From Kurthia sibirica (lineage in GTDB: Bacteria; Bacillota; Bacilli; Bacillales_A; Planococcaceae): a stretch of DNA of 64,000 nucleotides. Under the pieces are notes generated by a model. It was not told the origin of the DNA and made no database searches. It saw only the letters and a list, made by a program, of their open reading frames with translations. Positions within the stretch are counted from its first letter, which is position 1. The number at the start of each line of letters is the position of its first letter. Location: positions 1 through 64,000 of the forward strand of contig NZ_QFVR01000013.1 of assembly GCF_003143975.1 (NCBI RefSeq). Reading direction: 5' to 3'. Positions 27,156 to 33,821 of this stretch are shown in pieces. Position numbers and translations under genes: made by a program.

Positions 27156-27812
27156 TTAAGCAGTTAAATATTGTTGGAATTCTGCAAGTACGTCCTGTTT
27201 TTCTTCTTTTAAATAATAATAGAAACTATATGGATCTTCCTCGAAGTCCATATATCGAGCGTCAACAGGTTCTAAAAGAATTGTTTTCTCTAGTTCTGAT
27301 ATAGTCGAGCGAAGGGTGACAGGGACGTTACCAAGTTCATCTGTGCGACAAGGTGTGAAAGTGATTCGGTTATCAGCTTCAAATTCAGAAGCTAAATCAC
27401 TAGAATACTCTCTTTCTAATTCACAAATTTCATACTTTAAATTATCTGCAAGAAATTCGATATATCCGAGCGTTGTATTCCCTTCATAGGTAGTTTCATC
27501 AGTAATATCACCACCTATACCTTCTAAACACCCCGCTAATCTTAAACCAGGTTCTTCATATTCATATTCAAATGTTAGGTGCGAGAAATCTTTCACTAAA
27601 TCAGTGAACCATTCAATAGCTGGTTCCCGTTTCGTATAGAACACGTAACTCATTTGATTCATTCCGATAAGACGCGATGAATCATATGTTATTGAATCAT
27701 CGAAATTAAATCGTGAAGCGTGTTCAGTTTTTAATGTGTGGTGGAACTTTTTAAGTGATTCATTATCATTTTCAGCATAGACCGTTAAGTAGTTTGTACA
27801 GATATTTGCCAT
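27156..27812 (-). CDS. Api92/YubB-like ferredoxin-fold protein (DUF1281-type)
   Basis: The Met at 27812 (MANICTNYLTVY) follows GGAG and begins the typical Api92-like N-terminus; the frame upstream overlaps the preceding gene. In the 218-aa product, the segment REPAIEWFTDLVKDFSHLTFEYEYEEPGLRLAG matches in order the ferredoxin-like C-terminal domain of this family (Trp, hydrophobic strand, EPG, Gly). These proteins are common on plasmids and conjugative elements; their function is not known. Two shorter relatives are encoded at 62999 and 63416. It is preceded by a 94-aa protein with a 28-bp gap, so the genes are probably co-transcribed. Confidence 0.65.
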   Translation of the reverse strand: MANICTNYLTVYAENDNESLKKFHHTLKTEHASRFNFDDSITYDSSRLIGMNQMSYVFYTKREPAIEWFTDLVKDFSHLTFEYEYEEPGLRLAGCLEGIGGDITDETTYEGNTTLGYIEFLADNLKYEICELEREYSSDLASEFEADNRITFTPCRTDELGNVPVTLRSTISELEKTILLEPVDARYMDFEEDPYSFYYYLKEEKQDVLAEFQQYLTA

Positions 27813-27840
27813 TGTTTGTTTGCTCCATTCTATTTGAGGT

Positions 27841-28125
27841 TTATCGTTGCCATAATAAGTTATCTTTTGTATCGAAATTATGATGCGCTGCTGCTTCATA
27901 AATTTCATCATTATCCATAGTGTCGATTGGATAACCGTAATGATTTAGTGTATTTTTAATCCCTCGTAACGTGTGAATTTCAAAATTGGGACTAATAACA
28001 AATACGTTATTTTCAAATTCATAACCATAAGTTGAAGCGACTTCAATCATTTTGGATCGTTCCATGTCATATACATAGATACCAATATCTTTTAATGCTT
28101 GTTCCATTTCTTCATTTGAAAGCAT
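27841..28125 (-). CDS. small helical plasmid protein
   Basis: ATG at 28125, eight bases after AGGAG (a GTG three codons earlier lacks spacing). The 94-aa product has two similar helical-hairpin units ending in short hydrophobic strands (YGYEFENNVFVISP and HNFDTKDNLLW). A comparable pattern is seen in the 131-aa protein at 29257, suggesting a family of repeated units. No known domain. First gene of the minus-strand group, behind an attenuator-like hairpin at 28157. Confidence 0.65.
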   Translation of the reverse strand: MLSNEEMEQALKDIGIYVYDMERSKMIEVASTYGYEFENNVFVISPNFEIHTLRGIKNTLNHYGYPIDTMDNDEIYEAAAHHNFDTKDNLLWQR

Positions 28126-28156
28126 TGGACTCACTCCTGTTTTTTATTTTTTTCCA

Positions 28157-28191
28157 AAAAAAAAACTACTGAGTAATCAGTAGGAGTTTTT
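28157..28191 (-). terminator. attenuator-like hairpin upstream of the 28125 gene
   Basis: ACTCCTACTGA-TTAC-TCAGTAGT followed by at least eight T residues on the minus strand, 30 bp before the start of the group. Transcripts that begin further upstream would stop here, so it could be an attenuator or insulate the divergent lipoprotein gene. Confidence 0.6.
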
Positions 28192-28293
28192 CAAAATCAA
28201 AACAGTATATATTTAGGTCGATAAATTTCTGCTGTTTATGCTATATTTTTATTATAAATTTTATAAATTTTTTCATTTTTGGGAGGAATTATC

Positions 28294-29205
28294 TTGAAAC
28301 TAAATAAATTAATTATAGGTAGCGTTGTGGCAATGAGCTTGTTAGCAGGGTGCGGAAATAGTAGTTCGCTATCGAGTAAAGAGCCGATTGGTTTTTATGA
28401 AGATTCACAAAAAAATGACCGCGTTTGGCTTGAAACTACCGCAACTGATGGGATTGTCGGAAAAGACGAACACGTTAATCGAATTATAGTTGTAAAAGAT
28501 GGGGAACTAACGGCTTATAATACCCACTTTAATTCGGAGAATTTAGATTCAATTAAATTAGGTTCAATTGGCGATAAATCACCTGAAGAATTAGAAAAAT
28601 TAGGGGTACAACGTGATAAAGAATATTTTGAAGATAGAATAAAAAGTTCAATCGGAATTATTGAAGATAATATAAAGTATAACAAGAAAAAAATTGAGGA
28701 AAATGAAGGGTATAAACAAAAACAAATTGAAAATAGTCAAAAGAAGGGAATCTATGAGTTTGAAAAACAAGGTTATCTACAAAGAGAAAAAGAATTCACT
28801 GAAGAAATTGCTAGTTTAGATAAAGAAAATGGTGATTTTAAAGAACAAATCGAAATTCTGAAAAATATGAAGTATCAATCACCGAAACCACAAAAGATAA
28901 ATGTGAGTATAGATACAGATGGCACAGGAAATGTAACTGAAAGTGAAATGCTAACTTTTAAAAATCACGTTCTTTTTGCTGAAACGAATGTAGGTAGTTC
29001 TAAATCAGAATTAAAAATAACTGAAGGTAAATACAAAGAATTCACACCGATGGTTGTTTCACAAATTCACGATAAATATTATGCGGGTTATCTTATTGGT
29101 GGTTCACAAACAGACGCACTTATTACACTTTCGGATGAAAAAGAAGTCGGTAAATATGTAACTAAATTAGATCAACCAGATACTAAAGGGATTAAAGTGG
29201 ATTAA
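28294..29205 (+). CDS. lipoprotein with coiled-coil region
   Basis: A TTG start at 28294 follows GGGAGG. The 303-aa product has a signal peptide ending in the lipobox SLLAGC, so it should be lipid-anchored on the outer face of the membrane. Residues about 110-190 are Lys/Glu-rich with coiled-coil heptads; flanking regions are mixed. A C-terminal region resembles small beta-rich modules but matches nothing I know. It lies divergent from the small helical-protein group. Surface lipoproteins on conjugative elements often act in entry exclusion, which is a possibility here and not shown by the sequence. Confidence 0.8.
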   Translation: MKLNKLIIGSVVAMSLLAGCGNSSSLSSKEPIGFYEDSQKNDRVWLETTATDGIVGKDEHVNRIIVVKDGELTAYNTHFNSENLDSIKLGSIGDKSPEELEKLGVQRDKEYFEDRIKSSIGIIEDNIKYNKKKIEENEGYKQKQIENSQKKGIYEFEKQGYLQREKEFTEEIASLDKENGDFKEQIEILKNMKYQSPKPQKINVSIDTDGTGNVTESEMLTFKNHVLFAETNVGSSKSELKITEGKYKEFTPMVVSQIHDKYYAGYLIGGSQTDALITLSDEKEVGKYVTKLDQPDTKGIKVD

Positions 29206-29215
29206 TCTAACTAGA

Positions 29216-29255
29216 TAAAAAAGGAGTGGCCATGAAATAGGCTACTCCTTTTTTG
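29216..29255. terminator. bidirectional terminator
   Basis: AAAAAAGGAGTGGCC-ATGAAATA-GGCTACTCCTTTTTT. It separates the convergent lipoprotein and 29257 genes. Confidence 0.85.
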
Positions 29256-29256
29256 T

Positions 29257-29652
29257 TTATAATATTCGTTTGAAATGGATACCATCTTTTGTGACGAACC
29301 CATACTTTTCACCGTAATAGCGAAAATCGTTATCACACATACAATCGTAAAAGTAAGGGGAAGCTCGAACGCGATCCTTAACATCATCGAGCGTGTAAGG
29401 ATAAGATTCATCTGCGTTCATGCGTTCAATAGCACTTTGCCTTCTTTGGAATAGAGGTTTCTTTTGAACGAAACCATTTCGAGTCATTTTAAAATCATTC
29501 GCTGCTGCTATATCGAAAATCGTTTCAAGCGAAATTGATTCGTTATAGTCACCAGGGAAACCTTGAATGATACCTCGTTTCATTTCTTCAATGGATGCTC
29601 GTTGTCGTCTTGTATAGTATTTACCTTTATAGTGATTATTCTGTTGTGCCAT
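29257..29652 (-). CDS. hypothetical protein
   Basis: The ATG at 29652 follows AAAGGAG (an upstream in-frame Met lacks one). The 131-aa protein is basic and aromatic-rich, with repeated short units that each end in a phrase such as GFVQKK or GFVTKDGIHF, similar to the units in the 94-aa protein at 27841. No known domain, signal or membrane segment. A minus-strand terminator hairpin lies 50 bp upstream of its start. Confidence 0.6.
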   Translation of the reverse strand: MAQQNNHYKGKYYTRRQRASIEEMKRGIIQGFPGDYNESISLETIFDIAAANDFKMTRNGFVQKKPLFQRRQSAIERMNADESYPYTLDDVKDRVRASPYFYDCMCDNDFRYYGEKYGFVTKDGIHFKRIL

Positions 29653-29701
29653 TTGAAAAACTCCTTTCATTTTGTAACGTAGTATATTCAAATTCTTCAA
29701 G

Positions 29702-29725
29702 CAAAAAACTGCCGACTGAACGGCA
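29702..29725 (-). terminator. minus-strand terminator upstream of the 29652 gene
   Basis: CTTGCCG-TTCAGT-CGGCAG followed by TTTTTT on the minus strand. No protein gene precedes it in that direction, which suggests that a leftward RNA from 29726-29880 ends here. Confidence 0.6.
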
Positions 29726-29752
29726 AGCTTGTTAAACAGAACGATAAACTAC

Positions 29753-29868
29753 AAAGGAATGTTTCTAGTGAATAATTGGAGTTTCTTCTATTTAAAATAG
29801 AGGTTTAAAAAAACTCTCAAAAAGTGGTTGTTTATCATATTTATAATAGTTTGAAAAAACATTCCTTT
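29753..29868. repeat. nested inverted repeats, candidate structured RNA or centromere/origin
   Basis: The outer arms AAAGGAATGTTT (29753-29764) and AAACATTCCTTT (29857-29868) are perfect complements. Inside lie GAGTTT/AAACTC arms and the palindrome CTATTTAAAATAG. A run of eight G residues follows at about 29874-29881, unusual in this AT-rich DNA. The 29726-30137 gap holds no gene. The layout suits a structured RNA, a plasmid origin or a partition site. Confidence 0.5.
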
Positions 29869-30137
29869 TGTTCGGGGGGGGGAAGTGAATTAAATAGAAC
29901 ATTTAACGTATAAAGTGACGATGAATTATTTTCTACGTAACTTCATTTGAATATTCTGATAAATGAAGTCGCTTTTGAAATGCTTGTAGTTTTTCGTAAA
30001 CGATTAAATTACTTACTCTTATATCTTTTAATTCGTTTTATTTAAAATGATAAGCTAAACATAAAAAAATACTATATTTGTTTATGTTTTAAAAAAATGA
30101 GATTTCACTCAAAAATAGATACTTATTTTTATATAGT

Positions 30138-30166
30138 TTGTTTCGTATAATATAAAATAGTATAAT
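30138..30166 (+). promoter_or_regulatory. sigma-A-type promoter of the double-HTH gene
   Basis: TTGTTT and TATAAT separated by exactly 17 bp, about 50 bp before the start codon at 30216. The clearest housekeeping-type promoter in the window. Confidence 0.75.
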
Positions 30167-30215
30167 GTGAATAGGTCATTAAATCGGGAAATTGGAGAAA
30201 GTGAAGTGATTTTTA

Positions 30216-31220
30216 ATGGAAACGAGCGACGAGCAATTTTACACGCAAAAAGAAGTAATGAATTATTTAGGTGTGGCTAGATCCACTGTTTATAATTTGG
30301 TTGGCAAAGGCATATTAGCATATGAATATTTACCAGCTGATTTAAAACGAGCAAAAATGTACACGAAGGAATCTGTTGAAGCCTATAAAGAAAAATATCA
30401 ACCGACAATTCCAGATGGCTATATTCGTATAAGTGATTTTGCGAAAAGGGAGAATTTATCGTTACAACGTGTTTATAAATTAGTTGAACAGTTGCAATTG
30501 GAATTAGATGCGATACGAATTGGGGAACGTGATATTTACCATGTGAATCAAGACCAGCAACAAGCGATTATACAAGAGGTAGCTCGCTTAAAAGGGAACT
30601 CGGTGAAAACTGATTTTTATAATAGTCGCTATGACGTTGCTTTATTCCAGTTATTTATTGATGAAGGAACGAAAGAGGAATTTCGTGTGGTTTTAAATGC
30701 CGAAAACGAATGGGGCATAACAGATAAGCGTGATACATTTTATTCAATTGATGAAGCGATGGAGAAGTATAATTTGAAATCGGCTTATACGATTCATCGG
30801 GAAACGGAACGTGATAAGCACTATATTGATTTCGCTTTATATAAAGGTTCATTCGAGTTAAATGTGGCACTTGATTTCTTTTATGAATATCGAGGAATCG
30901 AAAATATGCACGTAGATTATGATGATGAAAAAGGCTACTACAAAGTTTCGGTGAAGGCTGCTGCTATTGAAGTGATGAACGAACATGATTTTACACGCAA
31001 AAAGTGGATAGCTGAAACGATTAATAAGCGTGGGGTTACAGGTGAAATGCGAATCTCTGAACATGAGTTGAAGCTCGTACCGTCTACTTCTTATGTGAGT
31101 TGCCGTTTAGATAATTCTATACATGAGCGATTGGTCCAATTTGCAGATGAGCGCAATATGTCGATTAAAAAAGCGACTGAATTATTACTAACTGAAGCGA
31201 TTCTAAAAACAACATTATAA
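30216..31220 (+). CDS. double helix-turn-helix DNA-binding protein
   Basis: The 334-aa protein has two N-terminal excisionase/MerR-like helix-turn-helix units: residues about 8-45 (YTQKEVMNYLGVARSTVYNLV) and about 68-105 (RISDFAKRENLSLQRVYKLV). A middle alpha/beta region follows, and the C-terminus (VSCRLDNSIHERLVQFADERN) looks like a ribbon-helix-helix-type DNA-binding tail. Several DNA-binding units in one chain fit a plasmid regulator or a partition/replication protein that binds the adjacent nested repeat. The start ATG follows GGAGAAAGTGAAGTG. Its own sigma-A promoter suggests it is expressed by the host enzyme. No named family assigned. Confidence 0.75.
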   Translation: METSDEQFYTQKEVMNYLGVARSTVYNLVGKGILAYEYLPADLKRAKMYTKESVEAYKEKYQPTIPDGYIRISDFAKRENLSLQRVYKLVEQLQLELDAIRIGERDIYHVNQDQQQAIIQEVARLKGNSVKTDFYNSRYDVALFQLFIDEGTKEEFRVVLNAENEWGITDKRDTFYSIDEAMEKYNLKSAYTIHRETERDKHYIDFALYKGSFELNVALDFFYEYRGIENMHVDYDDEKGYYKVSVKAAAIEVMNEHDFTRKKWIAETINKRGVTGEMRISEHELKLVPSTSYVSCRLDNSIHERLVQFADERNMSIKKATELLLTEAILKTTL

Positions 31221-31240
31221 TAGAAGAAAGTCATATTTTA

Positions 31241-31275
31241 GAGAGAGATTTGGGGTAAAACCTGAATCTCTTTCT
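31241..31275 (+). terminator. weak hairpin after the double-HTH gene
   Basis: AGAGATT pairs with AATCTCT around a GGGG/CC-containing loop, followed by a short mixed T tract. The remainder of 31276-31424 shows no gene. Confidence 0.4.
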
Positions 31276-31424
31276 ACGTTTAAGTAAGGGGAATTAATTT
31301 TTGAAACACTCTACCGAAAGTCCATTTTTGTAGACTTTTATTTTGAAATTCGTTTATTTTCCAATTAATATTAGTTACGAAATCATTTATATACATTTAA
31401 AGTATAGGAATCTGTTCTCCTAAC

Positions 31425-31453
31425 TTTACTTAGAGTGAATATCTAGTTATAAT
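31425..31453 (+). promoter_or_regulatory. promoter of the XRE/ImmA/PIN module
   Basis: TTTACT and TATAAT separated by 17 bp, 28 bp before the XRE start codon, with AAAGGAGG as ribosome-binding site. Confidence 0.6.
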
Positions 31454-31480
31454 TAGAATTGTACTAAAGGAGGTTTCCAC

Positions 31481-31900
31481 ATGAGTGATTTAAAAAATGT
31501 TAATTCAGAACATGACTCACAACCTAACGAAATTAATGATTTAGTGGCGAAAAATGTGAATAATTACATTAACGCTCTTAATAAGTCCAAGAAATGGACG
31601 TATGAAAGGAGTGGCATACCTAAAGCTACATTCTTTAACTTGTTGCAGGGAAAAGGGGATATTAATAAAAGTATTCCTAAGTTAAACAAGTTATTTAGAA
31701 TTAATGATCCATTCTATTTTTATAGAGAAGATATTAAATTACCAAGAAATTTAGTGGATATAGAAAACGATTCTATAAAAAACTTTTCAGCTGCAAGTTT
31801 CAACGGTACTGACAATGAAAATTTCAAAGAAACAATGTCTATCTTAGATGATGCAATTAACATGATTCATATATTAAAATCAGCTAAGGAATTAGGGTGA
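31481..31900 (+). CDS. small helix-turn-helix regulator (XRE-like)
   Basis: The 139-aa protein has a helix-turn-helix-like centre (WTYERSGIPKATFFNLLQGKGDINKSIPKLNKLF, residues about 44-77) like Cro/C1 regulators. The C-terminal third is a helical region that could dimerise. It is the first of three closely spaced genes; the next encodes an ImmA/IrrE-type protease. This pairing of XRE repressor and metalloprotease is the standard arrangement in which the protease cleaves the repressor to derepress the module. Start ATG with a strong AAAGGAGG. Confidence 0.7.
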   Translation: MSDLKNVNSEHDSQPNEINDLVAKNVNNYINALNKSKKWTYERSGIPKATFFNLLQGKGDINKSIPKLNKLFRINDPFYFYREDIKLPRNLVDIENDSIKNFSAASFNGTDNENFKETMSILDDAINMIHILKSAKELG

Positions 31901-31938
31901 TTTTAGCAAATAGTTATTTAAAAAGGATGTGAGTGTAA

Positions 31939-32715
31939 TTGATAAATAGAACAAATTTAAGAGATATAATAGAAAGAAATAAGTCTTTAATATTGAGCGT
32001 TTCTAAAAAGGTTGAAGAAGTTGAATCGTTGGGATTGAGTTTTAAATTAACACCAATTGAAGCGATTAAAAGATATTTAGAAAATAAAGCGAATTTAATT
32101 ATGTTTCCGAGTGATGATTTAGAATATGGTGGGCTAGTTACTTATAAACATGGTCGTTTTTATATCCATATAAACACAAATCAACCGAAAACTTATGAGA
32201 ATTTTATATGGGCACATGAGTTTTATCACTTTTATTTTGAATCTAAAGAAATAATGAATTCAGAAGTTAAAACGTTTGCAGATGGTAGTTTTCCGAGTGA
32301 GGAAGAAAGGTGTGCTAACCTGTTTTCTGCGGAATTACTTATAAATAAGCACGTATTACAAGAAACATTTAATGATATTAGTAATACATTTAAAGAAGAT
32401 ACACTTAGTAACAGGGTTGTACGTTTAATAGAAAGTTTTAAGTTACCCTATAAATGTATCGTCATCAAATTGGTGCAAGATGGGCTTATTTCTTTAGATG
32501 AAGCAGAAGAAATAATTGATTATGATTACCGTAATAATTTACCTGGCGACTTCGATCATTCGTTATTAACTTCAAGTAGAAGTGTTTCATTTGATAGTGT
32601 GGCTAGGTTATTAAACGATGATGTGGTAAAAGAGAATTTAAGTTCGAGTGATTTGGAAAAAATAGAGTCCAATTACACCACACGAATGAAACAACTAGGG
32701 GGAACCGACAGATAA
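31939..32715 (+). CDS. ImmA/IrrE-type metallopeptidase
   Basis: The 258-aa product starts at TTG 31939 after AAAAGGATGTGAG. It has the zinc-binding HEFYH motif (HExxH, H93-H97) in IWAHEFYHFYF and the downstream EERCANLFSAELL helix with the third ligand, both typical of the ImmA/IrrE family. These enzymes cut XRE-type repressors when activated. It sits between the XRE gene and a PIN-like gene at short spacing. The long C-terminal region (residues about 145-258) is helical and may sense the inducing signal. The substrate is presumed to be the protein at 31481. Confidence 0.85.
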   Translation: MINRTNLRDIIERNKSLILSVSKKVEEVESLGLSFKLTPIEAIKRYLENKANLIMFPSDDLEYGGLVTYKHGRFYIHINTNQPKTYENFIWAHEFYHFYFESKEIMNSEVKTFADGSFPSEEERCANLFSAELLINKHVLQETFNDISNTFKEDTLSNRVVRLIESFKLPYKCIVIKLVQDGLISLDEAEEIIDYDYRNNLPGDFDHSLLTSSRSVSFDSVARLLNDDVVKENLSSSDLEKIESNYTTRMKQLGGTDR

Positions 32716-32731
32716 GGGGAGATATTAATTT

Positions 32732-33640
32732 ATGGATTTAGCTATTTTCGAGGCTTCGATATTAAGGGATTATGTCACAACTGGAATTGATACACTACCT
32801 TACGATAAAAAAATCAATATAATGGATGCGAATAGTTTTACCTTATTAAGAAAAGGTATTGAAAGTAAGGAAGAATCATATTCTGATTTATTGAAACAAA
32901 TGTTTGATGAAAATTCTGTTGTTGTTATACCAGAGATGATTTTAGTAGAGTGTGAACGGAATTTTTTAAGGTATGAAGATGGTGTGGAGAAATATGAAGG
33001 AATCTATAAATCTGTTTTCCAACTCTTGAGTGAACATACAGAAATGTATGTAGTTAGTTTCAGAGATATGGAAAAAATCCTACTTGGAAACAATGGGAAT
33101 AACAAAGCTTTATCATTAAGCCTTGCAAAAGTTATCCTCGAAGAACTATTCCCCCTAATTCAATCGAAACTAAAAGATACCACTTCATTTGATGATATTG
33201 AAGCCGTTTTAACTGAAGAATCAAAAAATGCTGGTGAAAGAGTAATTGTATTTTTCGCAATGTTATTCTTATCAGATTTTAGAAAAGTCGATGTACTTAC
33301 AGATGAAGCTGCTGTATATACACAACGTTATACTATAGGTCGTCAAGATAGGCTTATAGAGGTTATCGGTGCAACTGATGACAGTGTATTTTTCGATTGC
33401 TATAACTTAAAGTCATTTGATTCTTATGTTTATAACGTTTTGCTTCAAAAACATTTAGAGTGGAGTACAGATAAAATTCATTCGTTCATTACAAATGTTA
33501 GAAGAAATAGAAATAGAAAAGTTAGCGTGTATTTGCCAAATCCGATAAACTATTCTTTTCATGCCCCAGTTAATAATAATCAAGATTTTGAAGAAAAAAG
33601 TATGGAGTGGATTGAAAAATCAGCTCAATTTTTATTTTAA
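32732..33640 (+). CDS. PIN-like domain protein, probable effector of the module
   Basis: The 302-aa protein has the layout of a PIN-like nuclease: an N-terminal MDANSF strand with an acidic residue, a conserved glutamate in MILVECERNF, GERVIVFFAMLFLSD, and a VLTDEAA strand where two more acidic residues would complete the metal site. The match is to the fold pattern, not to a named family. It starts 16 bp after the protease stop with AAGGGGAG and is followed by a perfect terminator, so XRE-protease-PIN form one operon. As a ribonuclease it could be the toxic or anti-phage output. Alternative: an inactive relative. Confidence 0.55.
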   Translation: MDLAIFEASILRDYVTTGIDTLPYDKKINIMDANSFTLLRKGIESKEESYSDLLKQMFDENSVVVIPEMILVECERNFLRYEDGVEKYEGIYKSVFQLLSEHTEMYVVSFRDMEKILLGNNGNNKALSLSLAKVILEELFPLIQSKLKDTTSFDDIEAVLTEESKNAGERVIVFFAMLFLSDFRKVDVLTDEAAVYTQRYTIGRQDRLIEVIGATDDSVFFDCYNLKSFDSYVYNVLLQKHLEWSTDKIHSFITNVRRNRNRKVSVYLPNPINYSFHAPVNNNQDFEEKSMEWIEKSAQFLF

Positions 33641-33649
33641 TTTAAACCT

Positions 33650-33685
33650 AAAAGAGAGTGTTGAACTAATTCAACACTCTCTTTT
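33650..33685 (+). terminator. perfect terminator ending the XRE/ImmA/PIN operon
   Basis: AAAAGAGAGTGTTGAA-CTAA-TTCAACACTCTCTTTT, ten bases after the PIN-like stop. Confidence 0.9.
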
Positions 33686-33700
33686 ATTATGTCTTTATAT

Positions 33701-33724
33701 AAAAACTTAGAATTATTCTATGAT
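33701..33724. repeat. palindromic hairpin family, copy E
   Basis: Core TAGAATTATTCTA at 33708-33720 with A-tract on the left. The outer arms are less complementary than in A and B. It lies about 100 bp before the gene at 33822. Confidence 0.6.
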
Positions 33725-33750
33725 TCTTTTATTATTAATTGCTATTTCTA

Positions 33751-33816
33751 TTGTTCAAAGGTATTTTTTGTGCAATAATTGTACACATGATTAACGAAAC
33801 AATAGTTGTTCAAAGG
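33751..33816 (+). promoter_or_regulatory. direct repeats TTGTTCAAAGG flanking a promoter-like region
   Basis: The 11-mer TTGTTCAAAGG occurs at 33751-33761 and 33806-33816; the second copy overlaps the AAAGGAG ribosome-binding site of the next gene. Between them lies TTGTGCAATAATTGTACACA with partial dyad symmetry. An autoregulatory protein or antisense RNA could act here. Confidence 0.4.
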
Positions 33817-33821
33817 AGTGT

